Shown: in pieces, positions 16,014 through 23,366 of the stretch
Layout of the letters: every line of letters begins with the position of its first letter
Numbering within the stretch: the stretch's first letter is position 1
Source: Bacillota bacterium
GTDB taxonomy: Bacteria > Bacillota > Clostridia > Peptostreptococcales > Anaerovoracaceae
Direction: 5' to 3'
NCBI GenBank assembly: GCA_022793795.1
Contig: JAAWDM010000004.1
Location: 1 to 38,942, forward strand
DNA length: 38,942 nt
Position numbers and translations under genes: made by a program
The notes under the pieces: model-generated
Told to the model about the DNA's origin: nothing
What the model saw: only the letters and a program-made list of their open reading frames with translations
The model's database searches: none

Positions 16014-16043
16014 AGTATACACTATTTTATCAGTGCATTTCAA
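16014..16043 (-). promoter_or_regulatory. Promoter of lrgAB
   Basis: Minus strand TTGAAA (16043-16038), 18-bp spacer, TATACT (16019-16014). The transcript would start near 16007 and run through both repeats. Confidence 0.65.
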
Positions 16044-16098
16044 CGAAAAAATTAGAAATATAGAGCTCCCATAGGAGCCTGTGGAATCGAGGGAAAAA

Positions 16099-16974
16099 GT
16101 GAAAATCAGAGATATTTTAGCCAGAGAAAAAGTAACCCTATCCTTTGAAGTGTTTCCTCCAAAGCTGGGGATGCCCTTTGAACCTATTGTGGGAGCAGTG
16201 GACAGGTTGTGCCAGTCCAAGCCGGATTTTATGAGCGTCACCTATGGCGCAGGCGGAGGCACAGGACACAACACGGTGAAAATCGCTGCCCATGTGCAAA
16301 ATGATTTAGGAGTTACTTCCCTGGCCCACCTGACCTGTGTTTCTTCCACCAGACAGCAGGTGGCGTCGGCTATTGAGGATATAAAGGCAGCAGGCATTGA
16401 AAATATTTTAGCCCTTAGAGGAGATTTGCCCAAGGACGGAAACTATCCGGTAGGCGAATACTACCGATATGCCAGCGAATTGGTGGCAGAGATTAAGCAG
16501 TACGGAGATTTTTGCATCGGCGCGGCCTGCTATCCAGAAGGCCATGTGGAGTGCAGCCACAAAGAGGACGACATTGCCAACCTGAAACAGAAGGTAGACA
16601 GCGGCGTGGATTTTCTCACCCCCCAGTTGTTTTTCGACAATAACGTGCTGTACAACTTCCTTTATCGGATTCGGGAGCGGGGCATTACCGTGCCGGTCAT
16701 CGCAGGCATCATGCCCATAACCAACGCAAAACAGATTTCCAGAGCCGTGGAGCTTTCGGGAACCTATGTGCCTACCAGGTTTAAGGCCATTGTAGACAAG
16801 TTTGGAGAAAATCCGGCAGCCATGAAACAGGCGGGTATTGCCTATGCCACCGACCAGATTATCGACCTGGTGGCCAACGGCATCAAAGCCATTCACATCT
16901 ACACCATGAACAAGCCGGATGTGGCCGAAAGCATCCGCCAGAACCTCTCTCACATCATCGGGAACGAGCAGTAA
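16099..16974 (+). CDS. metF: 5,10-methylenetetrahydrofolate reductase
   Basis: 291 residues from GTG 16099 (GAGGG 5 nt upstream), which yields the usual family start KIRDILAREKVTLSFEVFPPK. A GTG at 16081 is also in frame, but its AGGAG is only 3 nt away and is paired in a small hairpin, GCTCC-CATA-GGAGC (16065-16078). MetF is a TIM-barrel flavoprotein that makes 5-methyl-tetrahydrofolate. Family motifs are SFEVFPPK, SVTYGAGGG (about residues 47-55), ALRGDLP, DFLTPQLFFDN and GIMPITN. The neighbours metH and its activation protein use the product, so this is a methionine methyl-branch operon. No SAM riboswitch or T-box is visible upstream, and I found no convincing plus-strand promoter. Confidence 0.95.
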   Translation: MKIRDILAREKVTLSFEVFPPKLGMPFEPIVGAVDRLCQSKPDFMSVTYGAGGGTGHNTVKIAAHVQNDLGVTSLAHLTCVSSTRQQVASAIEDIKAAGIENILALRGDLPKDGNYPVGEYYRYASELVAEIKQYGDFCIGAACYPEGHVECSHKEDDIANLKQKVDSGVDFLTPQLFFDNNVLYNFLYRIRERGITVPVIAGIMPITNAKQISRAVELSGTYVPTRFKAIVDKFGENPAAMKQAGIAYATDQIIDLVANGIKAIHIYTMNKPDVAESIRQNLSHIIGNEQ

Positions 16975-16975
16975 T

Positions 16976-17692
16976 ATGAGCATAGACCAAAAAAATTTAC
17001 AGATAGATAGACAGGAGATTCTTCGCTATCTGGGCTATGGAACTACTCCCCTTGCGGCGGTGGAAGATTCCATCGTAAACTTTATAGATGAGGCTGTGGA
17101 AATGGTTCTGGAAAAGTGCCGGATGCGATTTATTAGTAAAATATTTTCTCTCCACGTTTTGGATAGGGCGGGGGCTTCTCTTTCTATTGGGGAGACCATG
17201 GAGATTGAAAGCAAGTCTCTTTCCCAGAATCTGAAGGGCTGCCAAGAGGCGGTTCTCATGGCGGCTACCCTAGGAGTGGAAGCAGACCAGCTAATCAGCC
17301 GTTATAGCCGAAAAGATATGAGCCAGGGGCTTATCATGGAGGCAACGGCCACTGCTGTCATCGAAGAATTTTGTGACCAAAATCAGTTATGCATGGAAGC
17401 AGAGCTAAACCGCCGACAAAAAACCTTGCGGCCTAGATTTTCCCCAGGTTACGGAGATTTTGCCATCAAACATCAAAGGGATATGATAAAACTTTTGGAC
17501 ACGCCTCGCCAAATGGGACTGACACTGACAGACGGATGCATGTTAGCGCCGGCTAAATCGGTAACGGCAGTGATGGGAATTGCAGATTTTGATAGCGATG
17601 GCGGCGGCAAAAATCAGGATGAACGCCGCTGCACTGTAAAGGGATGCGAGGCTTGCGATAAAATAGATTGTCAATACAGGAGGAATCGGTAA
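16976..17692 (+). CDS. Stand-alone methionine synthase activation-domain protein
   Basis: 238 residues from ATG 16976, 1 nt after the metF stop; an upstream in-frame start at 16919 lies inside metF. It resembles the C-terminal AdoMet-binding reactivation domain of E. coli MetH: RPRFSPGYGDFAIKHQRDM (about residues 157-175, the RxSxGYG-type AdoMet site) and LTDGCMLAPAKSVTAVMGI (about 182-200). The domain reductively remethylates cob(II)alamin with S-adenosylmethionine when MetH is oxidised. The downstream MetH lacks this domain, so the two should work in trans. The C-terminus has CTVKGCEACDKIDCQ, four cysteines that may bind metal or a cluster, not part of the E. coli domain. Confidence 0.88.
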   Translation: MSIDQKNLQIDRQEILRYLGYGTTPLAAVEDSIVNFIDEAVEMVLEKCRMRFISKIFSLHVLDRAGASLSIGETMEIESKSLSQNLKGCQEAVLMAATLGVEADQLISRYSRKDMSQGLIMEATATAVIEEFCDQNQLCMEAELNRRQKTLRPRFSPGYGDFAIKHQRDMIKLLDTPRQMGLTLTDGCMLAPAKSVTAVMGIADFDSDGGGKNQDERRCTVKGCEACDKIDCQYRRNR

Positions 17693-17693
17693 G

Positions 17694-20132
17694 GTGAATA
17701 TATTAGAAGCATTGGGAAAGAAAATACTGTTTTTTGACGGCGGCATGGGCAGCCAGTTACAGGAAAAGGGCCTTCTGCCAGGAGAAAACACAGATATATG
17801 GAATATCACAAAGCCAGAAGAAATCATGGACGTTCACCGCAGATACCTTGAAGCGGGAGCAGATATTATTTTGGCCAATACCTTTGGAGCAAACAGGCTG
17901 AAGTTGGCAGGAACCGGTTATACGGTGGAGCAGGTGGTAACCGCAGGAATCCAAAACGCCCGTAAGGTAGCAGATGAGGCTGCTTTTGTCGCTTTGGATG
18001 TGGCGCCTACCGGCAAATTGCTTAAGCCCCTTGGAGATTTAAGTTTTGACGATGCATACGATATTTTTAAGGAAATCGTGACGGCAGGGGAGGCCGCCGA
18101 TGCTGATTTCGTCCATATTGAAACCATGTCGGACACCCTTGAGGTGAAAGCCGCCGTATTGGCAGCCAAGGAAAATACAGGGCTGCCTGTATTTGCTACA
18201 GTGACCTTTGACGAGAAAGGAAAGATGTTGACCGGCGGCAATGTGGAAGCTGTCGTGGCCCTATTGGAAGGGCTGGGTGTGGATGCTTTGGGCGTCAACT
18301 GCGGTCTGGGCCCTTCCCAGATGAGACCGCTGGTTCTCAAGTTGTTGGAAAAAGCCTCTATTCCGGTCATCGTGCAGCCCAATGCAGGACTGCCAAGACA
18401 GGAAAAGGGTAAGACGATTTACGATGTGGGGCCAGAAGATTTTGCTAAGATGATGAGAGAATTTGCGGAAAAGGGCGCATGGCTCCTGGGGGGTTGCTGC
18501 GGCACTACGCCGGCTCACATTGCAGCATTGGTCAAAGCCTGCAAAGACGTGACGCCTTTGCCCCTGACCGATAAGGGAGACTGCTGTGTGGCTTCCTATA
18601 CCCATGCAGTGGAAATCGGCGATGAACCGGTGCTGATTGGGGAACGGATTAACCCCACGGGAAAATCCAGATTCAAGCAGGCCCTTAGGGACAGAGATAT
18701 GGATTACATCCTGCAAGAAGGTTTTGCTCAGCAGGACAAAGGGGTACAGATTTTAGATATCAACGTGGGTCTGCCGGAAATCGACGAAGCGGCCATGATT
18801 GTGGATGTGGTGCGCGAGGTGCAAAGCGTCATCGACCTACCTTTGCAAATCGACACATCAAGCGGTCAGGCCATGGAGCAGGCTCTTCGCTATTATAACG
18901 GCAAAGCCATGATTAACTCGGTAAACGGCAAGAAAGAGTCCATGGAGACGGTTTTCCCGCTGGTAAAGAAATACGGCGGCGTGGTGGTGGGTTTAACCTT
19001 AGATGAGGAGGGAATTCCAACTACTGCCGAGGGAAGGTTGGCGGTGGCCGAGAAAATTGTAAATACAGCGGCGTCCTATGGGATTCCTAAGAAGGATATC
19101 GTCATCGATGTGCTTTGTATGACCATCAGTTCCGACGCCCAGGGGGCCATGACCACGCTGAAAGCTTTGAAGCTGGTAAAAGAAAAGCTGGGAGTAAAGA
19201 CCATACTGGGGGTTTCCAACATTTCCTTCGGATTGCCGCGGCGGGATATCATCAATGTAAATTTTTATGCCATGGCTCTGGCGGCAGGCCTCAACTGCGC
19301 CATCATGAATCCCAACGCAGAGGCCATGATGGAGGCATACTATGCCTATCGAGCCCTAGCCGGCTTTGATGAAAACTGTAGCGACTTCATTAACGCCTAT
19401 GCTGGAACCACAACCCCTTCCGCCGGACAGCAGCAAGGGGCTGTATCTACCCCGGCGGCTTCTGCGACTCCTGCAGATTTGGGAGGAGAGGCCCATAATG
19501 GAGCGGGTTCCTTAACCTATGCCATTGTTAAAGGACGAAAGGAGCAAGCGGGCCATATTGCAGCCCAGCTGGTACAGACCATGGAGCCCCTGGATCTGAT
19601 TAACCAACAACTGGTACCAGCCTTGGACACGGTGGGAAAAGGCTTTGAAAAGGGTACGGTATTCCTGCCCCAGCTATTGATGAGCGCAGAAGCAGCAAAG
19701 GCTGCCTTTGAGGCGGTGCGGGCGGTCATGGACAAGGCGGGAAGCGGCGGCAAAGGACAGACCAAGAAGGATAAGATTATTGTAGCCACTGTAAAAGGCG
19801 ACATCCATGACATTGGCAAAAATATCGTAAAGGTGCTTTTGGAAAACTATGGTTACGATGTCCGTGACCTAGGAAAAGATGTGGCTCCAGAGGAGGTGGT
19901 AGCTGCCGCTGTGGCGGAGGATGTAAAGCTGGTAGGTCTCAGCGCATTGATGACGACTACAGTGACCAGCATGGAGGAGACCATTTCCTTGCTTCACGCC
20001 CAGAAGCCGGATTGCAAAATCATGGTTGGCGGCGCGGTACTGACTCAAAGCTATGCCGATATGATTCACGCCGACTATTATGCCAAAGATGCCATGGCAT
20101 CGGTTTACTATGCCCAGGAGTTTTTGGGATAA
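17694..20132 (+). CDS. metH: Cobalamin-dependent methionine synthase without activation domain
   Basis: 812 residues from GTG 17694, AGGAGG 10 nt upstream. Order of domains: homocysteine methyltransferase barrel (about 1-290) with zinc ligands in GVNCGLG (Cys about 203) and GGCCGTT (Cys about 268-269); tetrahydrofolate-binding pterin barrel (about 310-570), with GERINPTGK and INSVNGKKE; a Pro/Ala/Gln linker (about 570-605); cobalamin cap and Rossmann domain with DIHDIGKN (about 703-710), the lower-axial-histidine motif DxHxxG, and GLSALMTTTV. E. coli MetH has 1227 residues; the missing part is the activation domain encoded just upstream. It transfers methyl from methyl-tetrahydrofolate to homocysteine. 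Third gene of the metF operon. Confidence 0.95.
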   Translation: MNILEALGKKILFFDGGMGSQLQEKGLLPGENTDIWNITKPEEIMDVHRRYLEAGADIILANTFGANRLKLAGTGYTVEQVVTAGIQNARKVADEAAFVALDVAPTGKLLKPLGDLSFDDAYDIFKEIVTAGEAADADFVHIETMSDTLEVKAAVLAAKENTGLPVFATVTFDEKGKMLTGGNVEAVVALLEGLGVDALGVNCGLGPSQMRPLVLKLLEKASIPVIVQPNAGLPRQEKGKTIYDVGPEDFAKMMREFAEKGAWLLGGCCGTTPAHIAALVKACKDVTPLPLTDKGDCCVASYTHAVEIGDEPVLIGERINPTGKSRFKQALRDRDMDYILQEGFAQQDKGVQILDINVGLPEIDEAAMIVDVVREVQSVIDLPLQIDTSSGQAMEQALRYYNGKAMINSVNGKKESMETVFPLVKKYGGVVVGLTLDEEGIPTTAEGRLAVAEKIVNTAASYGIPKKDIVIDVLCMTISSDAQGAMTTLKALKLVKEKLGVKTILGVSNISFGLPRRDIINVNFYAMALAAGLNCAIMNPNAEAMMEAYYAYRALAGFDENCSDFINAYAGTTTPSAGQQQGAVSTPAASATPADLGGEAHNGAGSLTYAIVKGRKEQAGHIAAQLVQTMEPLDLINQQLVPALDTVGKGFEKGTVFLPQLLMSAEAAKAAFEAVRAVMDKAGSGGKGQTKKDKIIVATVKGDIHDIGKNIVKVLLENYGYDVRDLGKDVAPEEVVAAAVAEDVKLVGLSALMTTTVTSMEETISLLHAQKPDCKIMVGGAVLTQSYADMIHADYYAKDAMASVYYAQEFLG

Positions 20133-20209
20133 GCAGGATTTACAAAACGGCGCTCCGTAGTCCAATTTCGTTTATAAATGGATTATTCACAGCTCAATAA
20201 GGGCTTATG

Positions 20210-20505
20210 TGAAGAACGTGTAAAGAAATTCGATATTTCTTTATATACAAAATTTTTATCGAAGTTTGAAGGGTAAAGGAGCGCTATTTTATGGGAAAAT
20301 AGTTGTTTGCCATAGATTCCAGAGGCGAGTGAGAACCACAGGGCGGTGAAATTTGGCGACAGTGAATGGAAACCGTCTGTTTTGCAGAAAAAGCCTATGA
20401 AAATGGAGAATAAAAATTTATTTAGAAGCAAGAATATGCAAATCTCTTAAAGGGCTTCGATAATTTTTTTATATATGAGAAAATATCGAAACCCAACAAT
20501 AATAT
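20210..20505 (+). ncRNA. Candidate structured non-coding RNA
   Basis: A 380-bp gap after metH has no credible reading frame but much structure. Seen: AAAGAAAT/ATTTCTTT hairpin near 20223-20242; CTATTTT-ATGGG-AAAATAG (20284-20302); a purine-rich core (about 20303-20400) with the strings GAGGCGAGTGAGAACCACAG and GGCGGTGAAATTTGGCGACA, which looks like a folded RNA core rather than protein code; TCTG-TTTTG-CAGA; and a closing GGGcTTCGATA / TATCGAAaCCC stem (about 20447-20493). An intrinsic terminator follows at 20510. From memory the core resembles the raiA RNA class common in Clostridia, but this is not verified. Ends are approximate, and no clear promoter was found. Confidence 0.5.
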
Positions 20506-20509
20506 GACG

Positions 20510-20537
20510 AAAAAAGACGGAAAACTCCGTCTTTTTT
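20510..20537. terminator. Intrinsic terminator after the candidate RNA
   Basis: AAAAAAGACGGA (20510-20521), AAAC loop, TCCGTCTTTTTT (20526-20537): a perfect 12-bp stem usable on both strands, also ending the minus-strand antirepressor remnant. Confidence 0.85.
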
Positions 20538-20538
20538 G

Positions 20539-20980
20539 TTAATCTTTTGAATCAGACTCTGTTCCATTGTCCTGATTGGCGGTCACACCTTCGATCATGT
20601 CGGTCACACCTGATTGAGTTGGGTTGCATTTTTCGAGGTGATTACTGGCGTGCTGGATTGAGAGTCGATTTCTGCTCTGGGCAAAGGAATGGACTGAATG
20701 ATGCGGAGGAGTTGCTGGGTATCGGCCATATCGGTCAAACGCTTTTTACCATCAGCGGCAGTCATTTTCAACTGGTGACAATTTGTCACCAGTTTACTTC
20801 CTTCTTCTTTCAATCGTTGCTTTAGTTTGTTCCAATACTTCCGCCCTGTGTTGTAGTCAGGCGCATCTGTCAGCACAGCCACCACGTCGACGATGGAAAA
20901 TACCACTCCTCATGTTCCTCGTCCCAGGCGGTACGAATTCGTTTATCCTCAAAAAGCTGAATCTGGTTATCTTGTTCCAT
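20539..20980 (-). pseudogene. Decayed Bro-N phage antirepressor-like gene
   Basis: On the minus strand an ATG at 20980 (GAAGGA site upstream, extended -10 TGGTATAAT before it) opens with MEQDNQIQLFEDKRIRTAWD, then EEWYF. One base is missing from a T-run near 20900, and the reading continues in another frame with SIVDVVAVLTDAPDYNTG, KYWNKLKQRL and LLRIIQSIP, the Bro-N domain of COG3617 antirepressors. Right after IPLPRAE the text jumps to a C-terminal segment (STPVITSKNATQLNQV), so about 100-150 codons of the middle seem to be deleted. A second frameshift near 20610 leads to TDMIEGVTANQDNGTESDSKD and a stop at 20539. At least three lesions, so the protein is not functional. It is the only phage-like trace here. 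Confidence 0.75.
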
Positions 20981-21103
20981 GACGCTTTATCCTTCGATTA
21001 TACCAATCTTCCACTTTATCATATGGTATTTCCTGTGAAAAATCAATGTGCGATATGGTATTTGTTGTAAAAAAATATCCGTGTCGATATGAAGTACACA
21101 GAA

Positions 21104-21145
21104 TATAAAAAATTGACAGACCACTCTTTGGCGATCTGTCAATTT
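21104..21145 (-). terminator. Terminator of tRNA-Leu
   Basis: Minus strand AAATTGACAGA (21145-21135) and TCTGTCAATTT (21120-21110), an 11-bp stem with a 14-nt loop followed by T's. It lies immediately after the tRNA 3' end. Confidence 0.8.
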
Positions 21146-21149
21146 ATCT

Positions 21150-21235
21150 TGGTGCGGCCAACGGGACTCGAACCCGTACGCCCTGCGGACACAAGCACCT
21201 CAAGCTTGCCTGTCTGCCAGTTCCAGCACAGCCGC
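21150..21235 (-). tRNA. tRNA-Leu (anticodon GAG)
   Basis: 86 nt on the minus strand including an encoded CCA. Acceptor stem GCGGCTG.. pairs with ..GGCCGC before ACCA. The anticodon stem CAAGC/GCTTG encloses loop TTGAGGT, giving GAG. A long variable arm (TGTCCGCAGGGC region), as in class II tRNAs, and the T arm ACGGG-TTCGAGT-CCCGT are intact. It reads CUU/CUC codons. Confidence 0.93.
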
Positions 21236-21257
21236 ACATATTTTGCTCAACACTAAA

Positions 21258-21286
21258 ATTTTACTTGCCTTAGACAAATTTGTCAA
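21258..21286 (-). promoter_or_regulatory. Promoter of tRNA-Leu
   Basis: Minus strand TTGACA (21286-21281), 17-bp spacer, TAAAAT (21263-21258), about 20 bp before the mature 5' end. Confidence 0.8.
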
Positions 21287-21325
21287 TGTCTTTTCGCAAA
21301 TTTAATTAAGAAAATTTATAGGGAC

Positions 21326-21355
21326 GGGCCAACTCTGCCGGCAGACTGTTGGCCC
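21326..21355 (-). terminator. GC-rich hairpin after the padR-DUF2812 operon
   Basis: GGGCCAAC/GTTGGCCC 8-bp stem with a self-complementary inner TCTGCCGGCAGA, 10 bp past the DUF2812 stop. There is no T-run, so termination is likely but not typical. Confidence 0.5.
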
Positions 21356-21364
21356 CACATCCGT

Positions 21365-21979
21365 CTAAACCGGCGGCTCCAGATCTTTCATTATTTTTTG
21401 GAGTCTGTGATATTGGCCTAAAAAATAGCCAAAGGAAATCAGGGTAGCCACCATAAACACCATGGAGACGCCCAGAAGAAATCCCGACCCAAAATCCTCT
21501 CCATCTAGAAGCGAGGTACCAAAGATCAGATAGTTATAGACTAGAATGAAGAAATACAGAGGAAGAATCCGCAGGAACTGGCGATTGATGATGCGCTTGC
21601 ACATTTCTGCCTTGGATTGATTGTCGCTGAAAATAGAAAGATCCGGTTCCAGCGTTCTGTCACTGTCTGTATCCGCTAAAGGGGAAGGGGTGCGGAGTTT
21701 GCGGAAATAGAACCACTCCTTATGTTGATAGACATATTCCCAGCCATAGTCGGCAAACAGGCGGATGTAGTCCTCGTCATAGGCGCCGTCCTCCTTGAAA
21801 TCCAGTTGATAAACCCAGTCCTCTTTTTCGCAGGCCTCAAACCGATAGCGGCAGCCAGTGGTAGAGAGAAACTTCCATCCCTGGCGATGCATGAAGGAAA
21901 GCCATGCCGCCTCTTCACGAAATTCAGACAGATAAAACCGCTGTTTTTCTTCCAATATAGTTTGCCCGTTATTTTCCAT
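21365..21979 (-). CDS. DUF2812 domain membrane protein
   Basis: 204 residues from ATG 21979 with AAAGGAG upstream. The N-terminal 100 residues match DUF2812: REEAAWLSFMHRQGWKF, RYRFEACEKEDWVYQLDF, YIRLFADYGWEYVYQHKEWFYFRK. Two hydrophobic helices follow (about residues 136-158 and 168-188), with a short cytoplasmic tail. Proteins of this type are commonly encoded with a PadR-like regulator, as here (11-nt overlap), and are thought to be membrane partners or targets of that regulator. The biochemical role is unknown. Confidence 0.85.
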   Translation of the reverse strand: MENNGQTILEEKQRFYLSEFREEAAWLSFMHRQGWKFLSTTGCRYRFEACEKEDWVYQLDFKEDGAYDEDYIRLFADYGWEYVYQHKEWFYFRKLRTPSPLADTDSDRTLEPDLSIFSDNQSKAEMCKRIINRQFLRILPLYFFILVYNYLIFGTSLLDGEDFGSGFLLGVSMVFMVATLISFGYFLGQYHRLQKIMKDLEPPV

Positions 21980-22295
21980 GAGTTTGCTCTCCTTTACTGT
22001 TTCGATATAACCGCTCGATTCTGCGCAGTTCTGTTTCCAGAATTTCCTCCCCAAGCGGGGTAATGATGTACCGCTTCCGCTTTTCCTCTTCACGGACGAA
22101 TTGGATGAGGCCGTCCTTTTCCATCTTAGAAAGGCTGCCATACATGGTTCCTGGACTGATGAGGATCTCGCCGCCGGTCAGGGCTTCTACCTGCCTGGTA
22201 ATGCCATAGCCGTGGTTTTCGGAGCGCAGGCAAAACAGGATATAAAAGCCAGTTTCCGTCATGGGGATATAGACCCGTTTGATTTTTTCTTCCAC
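21969..22295 (-). CDS. PadR-family transcriptional regulator
   Basis: 108 residues from GTG 22295 (AAAGGAG 10 nt upstream); the ATG 33 bp downstream would remove the conserved lead-in. Winged-helix PadR pattern: MTETGFYILFCLRSENHGYGI, GGEILISPGTMYGSLSKMEKDG and KRKRYIITPLGEEIL. PadR proteins are small dimeric repressors, often responding to drugs, phenolics or envelope stress. Overlaps the DUF2812 gene by 11 nt. Two palindromes between its promoter and start codon are good candidates for autoregulation. Confidence 0.93.
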   Translation of the reverse strand: MEEKIKRVYIPMTETGFYILFCLRSENHGYGITRQVEALTGGEILISPGTMYGSLSKMEKDGLIQFVREEEKRKRYIITPLGEEILETELRRIERLYRNSKGEQTHGK

Positions 22296-22336
22296 TTTGC
22301 TCAAACTCCTTTTGTCTCTATGAAAACTATCTGTTG

Positions 22337-22361
22337 CGATATATCGCATTACGATGTATCG
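22337..22361. promoter_or_regulatory. Tandem palindromic operators of the padR operon
   Basis: CGATATATCG (22337-22346, within the larger palindrome TGCGATATATCGCA) and CGATGTATCG (22352-22361), 15 bp apart, just downstream of the predicted transcription start. They are positioned to block initiation or elongation when PadR binds. Confidence 0.65.
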
Positions 22362-22371
22362 TGGTGAATAG

Positions 22372-22401
22372 AGTATATCATGCTGGGACTATGACTGTCA
22401 A
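22372..22401 (-). promoter_or_regulatory. Promoter of the padR-DUF2812 operon
   Basis: Minus strand TTGACA (22401-22396), 18-bp spacer, TATACT (22377-22372). A near-consensus promoter that fits a repressor-controlled gene. Confidence 0.8.
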
Positions 22402-22434
22402 GAGCGTTTTTAACCACAGAAAGCATGCGTGTCC

Positions 22435-22466
22435 TTGTCAATCAACGTTCATTATGATAAAATGAA
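22435..22466 (+). promoter_or_regulatory. Promoter and overlapping palindrome of the tetR gene
   Basis: TTGTCA (22435-22440), 17-bp spacer, TAAAAT (22458-22463). The palindrome TTCATT-N7-AATGAA (22448-22453 / 22461-22466) covers the -10 box and is a plausible TetR autorepression site. Confidence 0.65.
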
Positions 22467-22545
22467 TTCATGTTGCTGGGATCAGATTTTATGAATGTTG
22501 CACAAGTTTTGACTTTCCTTAAAAATAGCCGACAAAAACCGAAAA

Positions 22546-22588
22546 AATGTTGGCTCAACTCTCTATAAACAGAAAATGTGCCAACATT
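22546..22588 (+). repeat. Inverted repeat in the tetR leader
   Basis: AATGTTGGC (22546-22554) and GCCAACATT (22580-22588), perfect 9-bp arms 25 bp apart, ending 30 nt before the tetR start. The ATGTTG string also occurs twice more upstream (about 22469 and 22494). Either an RNA hairpin close to the ribosome binding site or a second operator. Confidence 0.6.
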
Positions 22589-22617
22589 CTTAGCTTGAAA
22601 GGGGGAGAGGTTAAGAC

Positions 22618-23172
22618 ATGGCAAATTTTACAGAAAAGGCAATTAAGGCGTCTTTCATCAAACTTTTGAACGAAAAGCCCATGAGTAAAATCAGCGTTAA
22701 GGATATTGTAGAGGACTGTGGCATCAATCGAAATTCTTTCTATTATCATTTCCAGGATATTCCGGCTCTTTTAGAGCAAATTGTTGCAGAAAACACAGCG
22801 GCTATCATCGAGAAGTATCCAACCATCGATTCTTTGGATGATTGTTTTGCTGCGGCTTGTCAGTTTGCACTGGAAAACAGAAGGGCAGCTTTTCATATTT
22901 ATAATTCTGTTCGCAGGGATATGTTTGAGCGGGAGCTGATGAACATTTGCGAGTATGTGGTAAAGACTTATTTGCAGACAGTATTTCCTGATGTAAAGGT
23001 AAATGAAAGCGACCGGCAGGTTTTACTCCGCTTCATAAAATGTGAACTCTTTGGTATCGCTATCGAGTGGATGGAAAACGGGATGAAGACCGAGGCCGTC
23101 GACGATTTGCATCGCATCGTGACTCTTTGCAGAGGCTTCTCAGAGGAAATCATTGAGCGTAGCAAAATATAA
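22618..23172 (+). CDS. TetR/AcrR-family transcriptional regulator
   Basis: 184 residues from ATG 22618 behind AAAGGGGGAGAGG. N-terminal DNA-binding domain (about residues 1-48): IKASFIKLLNEKPMSKISVKD then the helix-turn-helix CGINRNSFYYHFQDIPALL. The all-helical C-terminal domain resembles the DhaS-like TetR group (TetR_C_8 type). The ligand is unknown. It is divergent from padR; downstream, beyond a terminator, lies an MMPL transporter unit, a common TetR target. Confidence 0.92.
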   Translation: MANFTEKAIKASFIKLLNEKPMSKISVKDIVEDCGINRNSFYYHFQDIPALLEQIVAENTAAIIEKYPTIDSLDDCFAAACQFALENRRAAFHIYNSVRRDMFERELMNICEYVVKTYLQTVFPDVKVNESDRQVLLRFIKCELFGIAIEWMENGMKTEAVDDLHRIVTLCRGFSEEIIERSKI

Positions 23173-23275
23173 GCGGTGAGATTCGGAGATAATCGGAGAG
23201 ACGGTTTATTGGTTTTATGCAAACGTTCTCCTTTGCCTAAATTTAAGACAATTTCATAAGTGATGCATGATTTTA

Positions 23276-23310
23276 GGTCAGCCTGCACCAGGCTGACCAT
23301 TTTCTTTTTT
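23276..23310 (+). terminator. Intrinsic terminator after tetR
   Basis: GGTCAGCCT-GCACC-AGGCTGACC (23276-23298), a perfect 9-bp stem, then ATTTTCTTTTTT. It separates tetR from the DUF308-MMPL unit. A TATACT at 23322-23327 could be the -10 box of the next unit, but no -35 is clear. Confidence 0.85.
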
Positions 23311-23366
23311 GTGCAGAACGATATACTGGTACAAAACAAGAAAAACACAGAAAAGAGGGAGAGAGT

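Noticed and set aside
20183-20431. 82-residue minus-strand frame
   Set aside because: It lies antisense to the candidate structured RNA, starts without a ribosome binding site and has no recognisable domain.
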